A stretch of DNA of 64,000 nt from Alphaproteobacteria bacterium (GTDB taxonomy: Bacteria > Pseudomonadota > Alphaproteobacteria > Sphingomonadales > Kordiimonadaceae). The stretch's first letter is position 1. The number at the start of each line of letters is the position of its first letter. Of the stretch, positions 27,679 to 37,664 are shown in pieces. Under the pieces are notes generated by a model. The model was given only the letters and a program-made list of their open reading frames with translations, did no database searches and was not told the DNA's origin. The translations under genes and the position numbers were made by a program. The DNA lies in contig JAJFIS010000019.1 of NCBI GenBank assembly GCA_021774735.1, positions 124,001 through 188,000 of the forward strand, in the 5' to 3' direction.

Positions 27679-28107
27679 TTAAAATGAACCACCGCCGATC
27701 GCTGCTGCATTAACAAAAGCGGCGGATAGTTTAATCGAAACCAGCAACACAGCCGCTCCCATTTCACCAGCTTCAATGCGTCCCGGCAGATCTTTTAGCA
27801 TCAGATCAACAATACGAAAGGCAAACATTTGCATCAATAGAGCCATTACGGTCCAAATTGCTACATCCAGTAAGGTTACCGAAGACGCCAGCGCGAAAGC
27901 CGCAGGGATTGCCATGCCGACAACAGCACCAGCAAGTGACACGGCAGCCGCCACATTGCCCGCACGAATCAGTGCCATTTCATTATGGCGTGTTAGTTTC
28001 ATATAAACCAAAGTACCTAGAAAAAGCAACACTAAGACCACCAAAGACTGCATCATAAAATGTGGCAGTCCATTCCAAAAAGCGATCAGTTCAAGTGGTA
28101 ATTCCAT
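27679..28107 (-). CDS. DUF350 membrane protein
   Basis: A 142-residue protein with four membrane segments (about 17-35, 48-68, 75-100, 117-137), matching the DUF350/UPF0719 family. The function of the family is unknown. Its start codon shares one base with the dapB stop (TAATG), so translation is coupled. The protease gene begins 14 bp after its stop. Confidence 0.88.
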   Translation of the reverse strand: MELPLELIAFWNGLPHFMMQSLVVLVLLFLGTLVYMKLTRHNEMALIRAGNVAAAVSLAGAVVGMAIPAAFALASSVTLLDVAIWTVMALLMQMFAFRIVDLMLKDLPGRIEAGEMGAAVLLVSIKLSAAFVNAAAIGGGSF

Positions 28108-28925
28108 TAAACACCTCCCCCTTTAAGACCCAATACATCCATCATGCTATAACGCCCTGCATTTTTATCCGCAACCCAAACAGCGGCCTGCACTGCACCA
28201 TCGGCGAAAAGGCTACGGTCATGGGCTTTATGGCTAAACTCCAGCTGTTCTTTAACGCCAGCAAAAATAACTGTATGGTCACCAACGACCCCGCCGCCGC
28301 GCAGGGTAGCAAAACCAATTTCACCCTCAGCCCGTGGTCCAATAATGCCGTCTCGCACTTTACAGGCAACATCATCCAATAATTTCCCGCGCCCCTGCGC
28401 CACGGCATCGCCTAACATTAATGCGGTGCCACTGGGAGCATCCACTTTATTCCGGTGGTGCATTTCTAATATTTCTGCGTCCCATCTTGGGCCAAGGATT
28501 GCGGCCACCTGCTGGACAACAGCTGTGAGTAAATTCACCCCTAAGCTCATATTGCCCGCTTGTAAAATCGCCGTCGACTGAGCCGCGCCGTCAATAGCAG
28601 CATGGTCAATATCCGTGAGGCCTGTCGTGCCAACAACCAATGGTTTGCCGCTGGCACTGGCGGAAAGCAAATGACCCTGCAGGGCTGTGGGGCTTGTAAA
28701 ATCTATCACCACATCGCAATTTTCAAATAATGTCTCGGAGCAATCGATCACCACATGTCCCAAATCAGCACCTGTAGCCGGATCTGTTATGGCCTTACCA
28801 ATATGGATGGAGCCCACCGGCTCGGTACCGCCCGCAATGCTGGCTTCTTCACTTGCTAAAACCGCGCTTGTTAAAGCCCGACCCATACGGCCCATGCAAC
28901 CTGCAATTCCAATATGAATAGTCAT
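28107..28925 (-). CDS. dapB: 4-hydroxy-tetrahydrodipicolinate reductase
   Basis: A 272-residue DapB with the nucleotide-binding loop GIAGCMGRMGRA at the N-terminus, VVGTTGL near 100, and the catalytic block EMHHRNKVDAPSGTAL near 155. It makes tetrahydrodipicolinate for lysine and meso-diaminopimelate synthesis. Start codon is a clear ATG. It heads the three-gene operon with DUF350 and the protease. Confidence 0.96.
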   Translation of the reverse strand: MTIHIGIAGCMGRMGRALTSAVLASEEASIAGGTEPVGSIHIGKAITDPATGADLGHVVIDCSETLFENCDVVIDFTSPTALQGHLLSASASGKPLVVGTTGLTDIDHAAIDGAAQSTAILQAGNMSLGVNLLTAVVQQVAAILGPRWDAEILEMHHRNKVDAPSGTALMLGDAVAQGRGKLLDDVACKVRDGIIGPRAEGEIGFATLRGGGVVGDHTVIFAGVKEQLEFSHKAHDRSLFADGAVQAAVWVADKNAGRYSMMDVLGLKGGGV

Positions 28926-29008
28926 ATAATTTCCTTTAATCTTCCACCTCTATCCTTCAAATTTACCTGATGGATAGTAAGTGATTAGAAACTTAGAGCA
29001 AACCTATG

Positions 29009-30073
29009 TCAATCCAATGACAAAATCCATGCCCGAATTAGCGCAAGGCCTTCCACATGCACTTGATTGCGGCCAAGTTCCGGCATCATGACGCCCGGAT
29101 CGGTGGATGCCATGCGGTAAATAAGGATCGATCTATCTGGCTTGCCCGGCACAACATCAAACTCTAACCCTCCTGAACCGCGCCCTGCCGCCACCGGTCT
29201 CCGCATATACCCCCAATTCACCGGGTTTTTTTCGCTGAAAGTTAAAAATAAACCCGATGTGCTGGCCGGACCCGCCGCCCTATGGCAATGGGCGCAGTTA
29301 ATATCCAAATATGCCCGCGCCCGCTGCGCAATCGGTACCTTCACATCATCCACCCTTGGCACCTTTGGCGCTTGGCTAGACTTTGGCGCACCAGACAAAT
29401 AGCCTATGACGGACCAATGCTCTAACTGATTGGCGGCCCCAAATTTATAATTATAATCTCGGTTAATATTACGGGCTTTGGGGCCGAGCGGCGTAAATTC
29501 GCGGTCCTTGGTGTGGCAACCCTTACATTGATTGCGGTTAGGCACGGCATAATTAACCGTAACGGACAGGCCCAATTTATCTATATAAGAAACAGGCATT
29601 CGCGCCCCAGCGACCTTAAGTTTCGCATCGGTCATATCATCATTCCAAATATAGGCCCATGCTTGCCAACCACGCGCTTCCTTGATTAATAATCGTGTTT
29701 CGATCAACCTAATATTTTTATCAGGCTTTCTAAAATCAGCGGGATAGGCGAATGTTTTAACAAGGATACTACCGAGCGGAAAATCAAAGGCTTCACTATC
29801 ATTATAGTTTGCAGAGCTGCCTTCCGGCACATGAACAAATCGATATTTCAGTGCATAATCCGTGAATAGTGGCACGATCAGATCATAAGGTAACAAGCCG
29901 TTATTTGGCTTTTGGCTTTGATTGTCAGCGAATAAATTATAGGCGGATATATTTTTAGCGGGACGTGCGGCATGCAAGGCCTCAACATCAATCATTTGCT
30001 CATCCGCATGCAACACCGGCTGCGATAAAACAACGGTCATGAAAAACCCTATATATTTCACCCAACCCGCCAT
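29009..30073 (-). CDS. exported diheme c-type cytochrome-like protein (SO2930/HNE_0200 family)
   Basis: A 354-residue exported protein with a signal peptide ending near residue 23 and two c-type heme motifs, CKGCH (about 183) and CAHCH (about 262). Sequence and length fit the family of uncharacterised proteins that are regularly paired with a parallel beta-helix protein, which is the next gene upstream. Periplasmic electron transfer is implied by the hemes, but the partner and substrate are unknown. The gap to the beta-helix gene is 13 bp. Confidence 0.85.
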   Translation of the reverse strand: MAGWVKYIGFFMTVVLSQPVLHADEQMIDVEALHAARPAKNISAYNLFADNQSQKPNNGLLPYDLIVPLFTDYALKYRFVHVPEGSSANYNDSEAFDFPLGSILVKTFAYPADFRKPDKNIRLIETRLLIKEARGWQAWAYIWNDDMTDAKLKVAGARMPVSYIDKLGLSVTVNYAVPNRNQCKGCHTKDREFTPLGPKARNINRDYNYKFGAANQLEHWSVIGYLSGAPKSSQAPKVPRVDDVKVPIAQRARAYLDINCAHCHRAAGPASTSGLFLTFSEKNPVNWGYMRRPVAAGRGSGGLEFDVVPGKPDRSILIYRMASTDPGVMMPELGRNQVHVEGLALIRAWILSLD

Positions 30074-30086
30074 ACTTCAGGCTGCC

Positions 30087-31331
30087 TTATTCCTGTTTCT
30101 GATCTTGCGGCAATTGCACAGCCTGCAATCGCGCCCGGGTTCCCCGATAATTTTCAATATTCTGGTCAAGGCTCGACCCCCAAGGTAAATAGATTTCATG
30201 CACAATGTTTAAATTCACCATGGTGGTGCCTGCCGCTTCATCCACCAATATGCTATCGTCGTCATCAATGCCGAACATGAAGGACCAAAAACCATCCACG
30301 GCCCCATCCCAGATGATATCGCTGTAAACTTCATCAGTGCGGGAACCCACCAATGTCTTAATCATTTTAGCGGGGTCAAACCCACCGCGGCCATATTTAT
30401 TTCCGGTTAACAATACCCGGCGCGCGGTGGGGATATAAGCATCATCGTAATATTTACGAGGGTATGCAGCAATGATCACATGGGCAGAGGCATTTTCATC
30501 AAATATATTGTCAAAAACCTCAATGCCCCGATTGGCCATCACCATCACACCGGTGCCAGCGGGCACCATAGCCACAATATTGCCTTTGGGGGCAAAATTA
30601 GCTGTGTTGTTATTTTGGATAATATTATTAAACAACCTTGTTGAATGGCCGCCACCTTGAGGCAAACCAGGAAGGTCAAAAACTAGAATACCGCCTGTAT
30701 TATTTTGAGAGATATTATTATGCACATCCGAAAAATAACTATTTTCGATTTCAATGCCCGCCACATTATATTGAGCTATGTTATGGCGGATAACGATATT
30801 TTGGCTTTGTCCAACATATATTCCAGCGTCAGAGGCGCCTATCACCAATGAATTCTCAATCAACACATTTTTGGATGATACCGGGTAAAGACCATAAGCG
30901 CCGTTGCTGGCTTTGGGGCCACCGGTCCATTCAACGCGGACAACTCTAATTGTAACTGTATCAACACCTTTGATCTTGATGCCATCACCGGGCGTGTCTA
31001 CCACGGCAAAGCCCTCTAATGTTACGCGGTCAGAGGTAACCAAAATGCCCTCGCTGCCTGCTTGTTGGCCTTTAAAATTGAAAATAGTTTTATCCATGCC
31101 CGCCCCGCGCACGGTAATATCTGAAACATCCAGTGACAGGGCGTCAACAAAATCATACCGGCCTGCAGCGACCATGATGGTCGTGCCGGGCTCAGCCAAA
31201 ATGAGCGCTTCTTGCAATTGCTCATAAGCATCTGGGCCGTGCTCGACATGGATAATATTGTCTTCAGCGAAAACAGACGCACTGAATAAAAACATCAAAC
31301 TGATCATAACTTTGATTACTTGATCGCGCAC
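30087..31331 (-). CDS. exported parallel beta-helix repeat protein
   Basis: A right-handed beta-helix protein of 414 residues from the start chosen here. It has repeated short segments such as TVRGAGMDKT, VTLEGFAVVDTPGDGIKIKG, NVLIENSLVIGASDAGIYVG and IVIRHNIAQYNVAGIEIENS. These proteins often bind or cleave polysaccharide, but this family occurs with the diheme protein next door and has no known function. I chose GTG at 31331 because GGGAG lies six bases upstream and leaves a normal signal peptide ending SVFA; upstream codons in the frame are less likely. Confidence 0.85.
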   Translation of the reverse strand: MRDQVIKVMISLMFLFSASVFAEDNIIHVEHGPDAYEQLQEALILAEPGTTIMVAAGRYDFVDALSLDVSDITVRGAGMDKTIFNFKGQQAGSEGILVTSDRVTLEGFAVVDTPGDGIKIKGVDTVTIRVVRVEWTGGPKASNGAYGLYPVSSKNVLIENSLVIGASDAGIYVGQSQNIVIRHNIAQYNVAGIEIENSYFSDVHNNISQNNTGGILVFDLPGLPQGGGHSTRLFNNIIQNNNTANFAPKGNIVAMVPAGTGVMVMANRGIEVFDNIFDENASAHVIIAAYPRKYYDDAYIPTARRVLLTGNKYGRGGFDPAKMIKTLVGSRTDEVYSDIIWDGAVDGFWSFMFGIDDDDSILVDEAAGTTMVNLNIVHEIYLPWGSSLDQNIENYRGTRARLQAVQLPQDQKQE

Positions 31332-31585
31332 GCGCCTCTCCCTCAACATCAAGAAGTGCGGAAAGGGTGACGTTTTTTGACCACTTTGGCAAGCCCCCAC
31401 AAAACTGTCACGCCCAGTGAGCAGCGCGAAGAAAGGGGATATATGCGATTTAGGCGTTATATTCGGAACCCCAGAATGGATTTCCTTCCCTCAACCATAC
31501 TGGTCTCGCCGGGAAAGACGAGGTAGAGATGTTTTGATCACCCCGTCGGACGTATGAATATAAAAATCGTGCCAGATAACTTACG

Positions 31586-32716
31586 TTAATCTGTTAAATC
31601 TTCCCATAGCTCTTTGGCTTTTGAAAAGAAACCAGCTGTACGCGGGTTTACCTCCGCATCTGTTTTATCGGCAAATTCGCGTAACAGCTCTTTTTGCTGT
31701 TTGGAGAGATTAACTGGCGTTTCAACAATGGCTTCTAAGATCATATCGCCTTTATAACCACCATGAAGTTCGGGCATGCCCTTGCCGCGCAGTCGGAACT
31801 GACGCCCACTTTGGCTACCAGCGGGAATTTTCACCTTCGCGCGTCCACCGCCCAAGTTTGGTACTTCAATTTCACCACCAAGCGCCGCTGTTACCATTGG
31901 AATTGGTACCTGACAAAAAAGCATGTCGCCGTCGCGCTTAAAGAGCGAATGAGGTGTAATGGACAAGAAAATATATAAATCTCCGTCCGGGGCACCTGCC
32001 ATGCCCGGCTCCCCTTCACCAGCAAGGCGAATACGAGTGCCGTCTTCCACCCCTTGAGGCACATTGACATTTAAGGTCTTGTCTTTTTGGATTTTACCGG
32101 CACCGCGGCATGGTTTACAGGGGCTGCTAATAACTTGGCCCGCGCCATTACAGGTCGGGCAAGTGCGCTCCACCATAAAGAAACCTTGTGTTGCGCGCAC
32201 TTTGCCTGCACCACCGCAACCACCACATATTTCTGGTTGGGTGCCTGCTTCAGCGCCGGTTCCGTGGCAAGCATCACAAGCTTCATGGCCCGGCACTGTG
32301 ATGGTGTCATTTTTACCCGCGAAAGCATCTTCCAGTGAAATTTCTAAGTTAAAACGTAAATCACCGCCGCGCCCAGCATCGCCGCCACCGCGCCGACGTC
32401 GGCCACCACCACCGCCGCCAAAAAATTCTTCGAAAATATCGGAAAAGTCAAAACCACCACCGCGACTTTGACCGCCACCACCCATGCCACCTTCAAAGGC
32501 CGCATGGCCATATCGGTCATAAGCCGCACGTTTGTCACCATCTTTAAGAACTTCGTAAGCTTCACCCAGCTCTTTAAACTTAGATTCCGCCGACTTGTCC
32601 CCGGGGTTGCGGTCAGGGTGATGTTGCATTGCTAGTTTTCGGTAAGCTTTTTTTAAGGCTGCCGCATCAGCTTGTTTGGATACACCCAAAAGCTCGTAAT
32701 AATCCTGCTTTGACAA
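31586..32716 (-). CDS. dnaJ: co-chaperone DnaJ
   Basis: A 376-residue DnaJ: J domain with HPD (QHHPDRNPG near 33-40), a G/F-rich region, and four zinc-binding CxxCxGxG repeats ([32 protein letters not shown]). A C-terminal substrate-binding domain follows. It stimulates DnaK ATP hydrolysis and delivers substrates. The start is TTG with GGGAG upstream, unusual for such a conserved gene. A strong hairpin separates it from dnaK. Confidence 0.96.
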   Translation of the reverse strand: MSKQDYYELLGVSKQADAAALKKAYRKLAMQHHPDRNPGDKSAESKFKELGEAYEVLKDGDKRAAYDRYGHAAFEGGMGGGGQSRGGGFDFSDIFEEFFGGGGGGRRRRGGGDAGRGGDLRFNLEISLEDAFAGKNDTITVPGHEACDACHGTGAEAGTQPEICGGCGGAGKVRATQGFFMVERTCPTCNGAGQVISSPCKPCRGAGKIQKDKTLNVNVPQGVEDGTRIRLAGEGEPGMAGAPDGDLYIFLSITPHSLFKRDGDMLFCQVPIPMVTAALGGEIEVPNLGGGRAKVKIPAGSQSGRQFRLRGKGMPELHGGYKGDMILEAIVETPVNLSKQQKELLREFADKTDAEVNPRTAGFFSKAKELWEDLTD

Positions 32717-32753
32717 AGCACCACTCCCAAAATACTAGTCTGGTTAATGCAGA

Positions 32754-32785
32754 ACGCCGTCTTCGGAAAACCACGAAGACGGCGT
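32754..32785 (-). terminator. dnaK-dnaJ intergenic hairpin (attenuator candidate)
   Basis: A perfect 11-bp stem (CGCCGTCTTC with its complement plus one A-T pair) and a 10-base loop between dnaK and dnaJ. No clear T-run follows on the minus strand, so it is probably a partial terminator or an mRNA-stabilising element that lowers dnaJ relative to dnaK, rather than a full stop. Confidence 0.65.
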
Positions 32786-32810
32786 CTGTATTTTTAAAGG
32801 CTCAAAAGCC

Positions 32811-34739
32811 TTAGTCTTTCTTGTCTTCGTCAACTTCTTCGAAGTCCACATCCACAACATCTTCATCGGCATCAGTGGCTTGTGCGGCCGCGTCTGCTGC
32901 ACTGGCATCAGCGGCGTCGCCACCCTCTTCGCCTTGGCCGGCTTTATATATTTCTTCGCCCAACTTCATGCTTGCCTGCGCGAGCGTTTCGGCTTTGGCC
33001 TTAATGTCATCAGGCTCACCAGCTTCAACCGCTTCTTTAGCAGCCGAAAGCGCATCTTCGATGGCTTGCTTGTCATCACCAGAAATTTTATCACCGTGTT
33101 CTTTCAAATTCTGCTCGGTCGAATGAATAAGCGATTCCGCTTGGTTTTTAGCCTCAACCAGTTCGCGGCGCTTCTTATCATCGTCAGCATTGGCTTCAGC
33201 GTCTTTCACCATCTGGTCAATATCAGCGTCAGAAAGGCCACCAGACGCCTGAATTTGGATCTGGTGTTCTTTACCGGTGCCCTTGTCCTTGGCCGAAACA
33301 TTCACAATACCATTGGCATCAATATCAAAAGACACCTCGATTTGCGGAATGCCGCGCGGGGCTGGTGGAATACCAACCAGATCAAAGTTACCGAGCATTT
33401 TATTATCCGCAGCCATCTCGCGTTCACCCTGGAACACCCGAATGGTTACCGCAGCTTGATTATCTTCAGCGGTGGAGAAAACTTGGCTCTTCTTGGTTGG
33501 GATCGTGGTATTGCGCTCAATAAGCCGTGTGAAAACACCGCCGAGTGTTTCAATGCCGAGCGACAATGGTGTCACATCCAAAAGAAGCACATCCTTAACA
33601 TCGCCCTGCAGAACGCCCGCTTGAATGGCAGCGCCCATGGCCACAACTTCGTCGGGGTTCACACCTTTGTGGGGGTCACGACCGAAAAACTCTTTCACCA
33701 CTTCTTGGATCTTAGGCATGCGGGTCATACCGCCAACCAGCACCACATCATCAATCTCGCCAGCTGCCATGCCGGCATCTTTGAGCGCTTTTTTGCAAGG
33801 CTCAAGGGTGCGCCTAACCAAATCCTCAACCAAATTTTCAAGCTTAGCACGGGTCAGTTTAATCTGTAAGTGCTTAGGGCCAGAGGCATCAGCCGTTATG
33901 AAGGGCAAATTAACTTCGGTTTGTTGGCTAGAGGAAAGTTCGATCTTGGCTTTTTCAGCCGCTTCTTTCAGCCGCTGTAGTGCCAAACGATCCTTTTTCA
34001 GGTCAACGCCATTTTCTTTTTTGAACTCTTCGGCCAAATAATCAACCATGCGCATGTCAAAGTCTTCACCGCCGAGGAAAGTATCACCGTTAGTGGACTT
34101 CACTTCAAAAACGCCGTCACCAATTTCCAAGACCGATACGTCAAAGGTGCCGCCGCCGAGGTCAAACACTGCGATAGTGTGGCCATCTTCTTTCTCTAAG
34201 CCATAAGCCAGTGCGGCAGCCGTTGGCTCATTGATAATCCGCAGCACATCAAGACCGGCTATTTTACCTGCATCTTTAGTTGCTTGGCGCTGAGCGTCAT
34301 TAAAATAAGCTGGCACCGTAATAACAGCCTCGGTAACCGCTTCACCAAGGTAAGATTCTGCGGTTTCCTTCATTTTTTGAAGAATCATCGCGGAAACTTG
34401 GCTCGGAGAGTATTTCTCATCCTTCGCCTTAACCCATGCATCACCGTTATCAGCCTTAACGATATTATACGGCACCATTTCCATATCTTTTTTGGTCATC
34501 GGATCATTGAATGTCCGACCAATTAAACGTTTGATCGCAAACAATGTGTCCGTGGGGTTCGTTACCGCTTGGCGCTTGGCTGGCATACCTACCAACCGTT
34601 CATCACCTTCGGCGAAACCAACTATCGACGGCGTCGTGCGCGCGCCTTCCACATTTTCAATCACTTTCGGCTTTGCGCCGTCCATCAAGGCAACACAGCT
34701 ATTTGTGGTGCCTAGGTCAATACCAATTACTTTACCCAT
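32811..34739 (-). CDS. dnaK: chaperone DnaK (Hsp70)
   Basis: A 642-residue Hsp70 with an intact nucleotide-binding domain ([10 protein letters not shown] near residue 5, [16 protein letters not shown] near 190, [11 protein letters not shown] near 330), a substrate-binding domain and an acidic C-terminus ending in [13 protein letters not shown]-like sequence. It folds and protects proteins with DnaJ and GrpE; grpE is 25 kb away with hrcA. A heat-shock-type promoter lies at 34867. Confidence 0.98.
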   Translation of the reverse strand: MGKVIGIDLGTTNSCVALMDGAKPKVIENVEGARTTPSIVGFAEGDERLVGMPAKRQAVTNPTDTLFAIKRLIGRTFNDPMTKKDMEMVPYNIVKADNGDAWVKAKDEKYSPSQVSAMILQKMKETAESYLGEAVTEAVITVPAYFNDAQRQATKDAGKIAGLDVLRIINEPTAAALAYGLEKEDGHTIAVFDLGGGTFDVSVLEIGDGVFEVKSTNGDTFLGGEDFDMRMVDYLAEEFKKENGVDLKKDRLALQRLKEAAEKAKIELSSSQQTEVNLPFITADASGPKHLQIKLTRAKLENLVEDLVRRTLEPCKKALKDAGMAAGEIDDVVLVGGMTRMPKIQEVVKEFFGRDPHKGVNPDEVVAMGAAIQAGVLQGDVKDVLLLDVTPLSLGIETLGGVFTRLIERNTTIPTKKSQVFSTAEDNQAAVTIRVFQGEREMAADNKMLGNFDLVGIPPAPRGIPQIEVSFDIDANGIVNVSAKDKGTGKEHQIQIQASGGLSDADIDQMVKDAEANADDDKKRRELVEAKNQAESLIHSTEQNLKEHGDKISGDDKQAIEDALSAAKEAVEAGEPDDIKAKAETLAQASMKLGEEIYKAGQGEEGGDAADASAADAAAQATDADEDVVDVDFEEVDEDKKD

Positions 34740-34866
34740 GGTGTCCTTTTCCCTTGCTCAGCAGGCAACACAGACCTTATTTCTTTAAGCATCCATGCTC
34801 GCCCCTTGGGCTTTCAACAATTACTAATATATATGGCGTGCCTATTTGCACTCCTGTTCAGCGCCT

Positions 34867-34895
34867 ATATAGGTAGCCAAACCGTTCGCTGCAAG
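34867..34895 (-). promoter_or_regulatory. RpoH-like heat-shock promoter of dnaK
   Basis: On the minus strand CTTGCA, a 16-base spacer, then CCTATAT. This fits the alphaproteobacterial RpoH pattern (CTTG ... C-TAT-T). It is about 130 bp before the dnaK start codon in the 336-bp dnaK-lepB spacer, which otherwise holds no gene. No CIRCE operator was seen, although hrcA is present elsewhere in the window. Confidence 0.65.
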
Positions 34896-35075
34896 GGAGT
34901 AATCCCAATATTCTGGGTTTTTTTGCATATTTTTGCTCTCACGCTCAACAAGTCGCACATATAGAGCCTTCTGCCGCAAAATGTTACTTCCTCAAGCTCA
35001 ACCATTGCAATGTCGCGCCAGAAAGTTAAACTCGCCACAAACAGGCGGGCTATCTTAGCCCATTAGGAGTAATTT

Positions 35076-35810
35076 ATGGCTGACGATAAAAATTTAAAAA
35101 CTGATGCAAAGTCTCTTATTCGCGACATTATTTTTATCGTGGTTATCTTTTTGGTGATAACGACCTTTGGTTTTTCCAGCTTTCACATTCCGTCGAGCAG
35201 TATGGAACCAACCCTAGAGGTCGGTGACCGCTTGGTTGTTTCAAAATTTTCTTATGGCTATAACCGCTACAGCATGTATTTCGATGCTGGGTGGGATGAA
35301 AAAATATTCTCAGACCCGCCCAAGCGCGGGGATGTGGTAGTTTTTTCACGCCCTGAGGTGGGACCAGATGATTTCATCAAACGGGTCATTGGCCTACCCG
35401 GCGACCGTATCGCCATGCGCGGCGGACGCTTGTTCATCAATGGTGTGCAGGTGGAGCGACGTTTTGTGCGTGAAGTTCGCTTTAAGGGCTACCAAGGTAT
35501 AGACCGTCATGTGCGGGAATATGAAGAGACCCTGCCCGGCGGCGTTACCCATCTCATATACGAAGCGTCCGATAACTATCCCGCAGACAATACCGCAGAA
35601 ATTGTTGTCCAAAGCGGCTATTATTTCATGATGGGCGATAACCGAGACCGCTCGAATGACAGCAGGTCAAATATGGGCCAAATTCCGCAAGAATATTTAA
35701 TCGGTAAAGCACTGGTGACCACCTTCAGCCTGTATGACTGTGATCAGGGCAAAGATATTTATTGCCCCGCTGGCGTACCACTAGGTCGCTTCTTTAATTC
35801 AATAGATTAA
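35076..35810 (+). CDS. lepB: signal peptidase I
   Basis: A 244-residue LepB with an N-terminal membrane anchor (about 15-37), the catalytic serine in SSSMEPTL near residue 42, the catalytic lysine in DFIKRVIGLPGD near 100, and GDNRDRSNDSR near 188. It removes signal peptides at the periplasmic face. The ribosome site AGGAG is well placed. It is divergent from dnaK and convergent with parB. Confidence 0.96.
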   Translation: MADDKNLKTDAKSLIRDIIFIVVIFLVITTFGFSSFHIPSSSMEPTLEVGDRLVVSKFSYGYNRYSMYFDAGWDEKIFSDPPKRGDVVVFSRPEVGPDDFIKRVIGLPGDRIAMRGGRLFINGVQVERRFVREVRFKGYQGIDRHVREYEETLPGGVTHLIYEASDNYPADNTAEIVVQSGYYFMMGDNRDRSNDSRSNMGQIPQEYLIGKALVTTFSLYDCDQGKDIYCPAGVPLGRFFNSID

Positions 35811-35888
35811 GATATGATTTAGCGCAGAACCCTAGGTATAGGTAAAGCCATTATTATCCATATAAATCAATGCATTATAAAGTATTGA

Positions 35889-35906
35889 TGCCATGGTACC
35901 TTGGCA
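35889..35906. repeat. 18-bp near-palindrome between lepB and parB
   Basis: TGCCATGGTACCTTGGCA, an inverted repeat with one mismatched pair, 10 bp after the parB stop codon. The lepB and parB genes converge here. It may act as a bidirectional terminator stem although no T-run follows on either strand, or as a protein-binding site. Confidence 0.5.
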
Positions 35907-35915
35907 TAAACAGGC

Positions 35916-36848
35916 CTATCTATCGCCGAGGCCGAGTTTGATACAAACATCATCAAGCTGCTCTAACGTGCTGTAATCTACGGTAATATTACCACCTGTA
36001 TCCCCGCGATGGTTTATCGTAACCTTAAGGCCAAGAGCGGCGGACAGGTCTTTCTCCAGCGCCTTAGTATCAGCGTCCTTTTGCTGCGCCTGCGCCTTAA
36101 CTTTTCCCTTGAGTTTAGCAGTGCCTTTGTTGGCCGAAGCTAAAATTTCAGCTTGGCGAACGCTTAAGCCTTTATCGACAATTTCTTTGGCTAAGCGCTC
36201 AGCTTCTGGCAAGCCAATCAATGCCCGCGCATGCCCCATGGATAGCGCACCGGTATCAACCATCGCTTGGACCGCGTCTGGCAAACCAAGAAGGCGCAAA
36301 ATATTAGCAACATGACTGCGGCTTTTACCGACGATTTTTGCCAAAACCTCTTGAGTATGATCAAAATCCTGGATCAGGCGGCTATAACCCCTCGCCTCTT
36401 CAATCGGCGACAGGTCACGGCGTTGAACATTTTCAACAATTGCCACTTCCAGCGCTTCACGGTCATCGATATCCAACACAATAACCGGCACTTCATGCAA
36501 ACCCGCTTGCTGCGCCGCTCGCCAGCGCCGCTCTCCCGCAATAATCTGGTATCTATCTTGCGATAATCGACGCACCAATATGGGTTGCAGTACCCCTTTT
36601 TCTTTGACAGAGCGCGCCAAATCATCCAGTGCCGCTTGATCAAAATGCACTCTCGGTTGACCGTCATAGCGCTCAATGAAGGCGGTGGGTAAAATACTGA
36701 GCCCAGAACCGCTACTGGCTTCGCCACCCGATGCAGAGGCTTGCGTATTGGGCTGGCCAACAATTGCATCCAATTGTGGCTTATCGTCCCCTAACAGGGC
36801 AGAAAGGCCCCGGCCTAAACGTCTTGGTGGTTTTTTTGCTTTGCTCAT
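35916..36848 (-). CDS. parB: chromosome partitioning protein ParB
   Basis: A 310-residue ParB/Spo0J family CTP-dependent clamp with a flexible N-terminus, the GERRWRAA CTP-binding motif, VENVQRRDLSPIEEA, a helix-turn-helix with KSRSHVANILRLLGLP that reads parS, and a C-terminal dimerisation domain. It loads at parS and slides along the origin region. It follows parA in the operon; two parS sites lie 1.5-4 kb away in rsmG and near mnmE. Confidence 0.97.
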   Translation of the reverse strand: MSKAKKPPRRLGRGLSALLGDDKPQLDAIVGQPNTQASASGGEASSGSGLSILPTAFIERYDGQPRVHFDQAALDDLARSVKEKGVLQPILVRRLSQDRYQIIAGERRWRAAQQAGLHEVPVIVLDIDDREALEVAIVENVQRRDLSPIEEARGYSRLIQDFDHTQEVLAKIVGKSRSHVANILRLLGLPDAVQAMVDTGALSMGHARALIGLPEAERLAKEIVDKGLSVRQAEILASANKGTAKLKGKVKAQAQQKDADTKALEKDLSAALGLKVTINHRGDTGGNITVDYSTLEQLDDVCIKLGLGDR

Positions 36849-36884
36849 ATCACACTAACTTATTGATTATAAATGTTAAAATAC

Positions 36885-37664
36885 TTATGCCGCTTTTCTG
36901 CGGTCCCGGCGCAGCAGCTCACCCGCCAAATTAATATAGGCGCGGCTACCCGAGCACCGGTGGTCATAAAGGATCGCCGGAAGGCCGTGGCTCGGCGCTT
37001 CTGACACTCGCACATTGCGCGGAATAACCGTTTTATAAACTTTGTCCCCCAAATAATCTCGTACATCGGCCGCTACTTGGACCGCCAAATTATTGCGCCC
37101 ATCAAACATCGTCAGCACCACACCATTCATCTCAAGGGTTGGGTTGAAAGCGTCTCGAACCCGCTCGATGGTTTTCAGCAACAAGCTTAAACCTTCCAGG
37201 GCAAAAAATTCACACTGCAGAGGCACAAGCACACTATCTGACGCCACCAAGGCATTAATGGTGAGCAGCGAGAGTGATGGCGGACAGTCAATCAAGACAT
37301 AATCATAATTCTTAGCCGCTGGAATTTTCTCGAAAGCTTTTTTCAGCCGGTAATTCCGCTCCGGCAAGTCTGCAAGTTCAAGGTCAGCACCCGACAGGTC
37401 AACCGTACTTGGTACAATATCAAGACCTGGCACCTCGGTCGGTAAGATCGCTGCATCAATGGGCGCAGCCCCTAGCACCACATCATAGGAGGAGATTTCC
37501 CGGTCAGTCCGCTCGATACCAAAACCCGTACTTGCGTTACCTTGAGGGTCTAAATCGATGATCAGAACACGCTTACGGATAGCGGCGATGGCGGTGGCTA
37601 AATTGATCGTCGTTGTAGTTTTACCCACCCCACCTTTTTGGTTCGCGACAGAAATTATTTGCAT
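36885..37664 (-). CDS. parA: chromosome partitioning ATPase ParA
   Basis: A 259-residue ParA/MinD-type ATPase with the deviant Walker A KGGVGKTTTT at 10-19, DLDPQGNASTG and DCPPSLSLLT. It forms the nucleoid-bound gradient that pulls ParB-origin complexes apart. I start at ATG 37664, with AAAGGCGG upstream; the frame extends eight codons further to a TTG that is less likely. Order rsmG-parA-parB is standard. Confidence 0.96.
   Translation of the reverse strand: MQIISVANQKGGVGKTTTTINLATAIAAIRKRVLIIDLDPQGNASTGFGIERTDREISSYDVVLGAAPIDAAILPTEVPGLDIVPSTVDLSGADLELADLPERNYRLKKAFEKIPAAKNYDYVLIDCPPSLSLLTINALVASDSVLVPLQCEFFALEGLSLLLKTIERVRDAFNPTLEMNGVVLTMFDGRNNLAVQVAADVRDYLGDKVYKTVIPRNVRVSEAPSHGLPAILYDHRCSGSRAYINLAGELLRRDRRKAA

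Noticed and set aside
34908-34927. Hairpin CCCA/TGGG followed by T-run upstream of lepB
   Set aside because: Only a 4-bp stem and no plus-strand gene before it.
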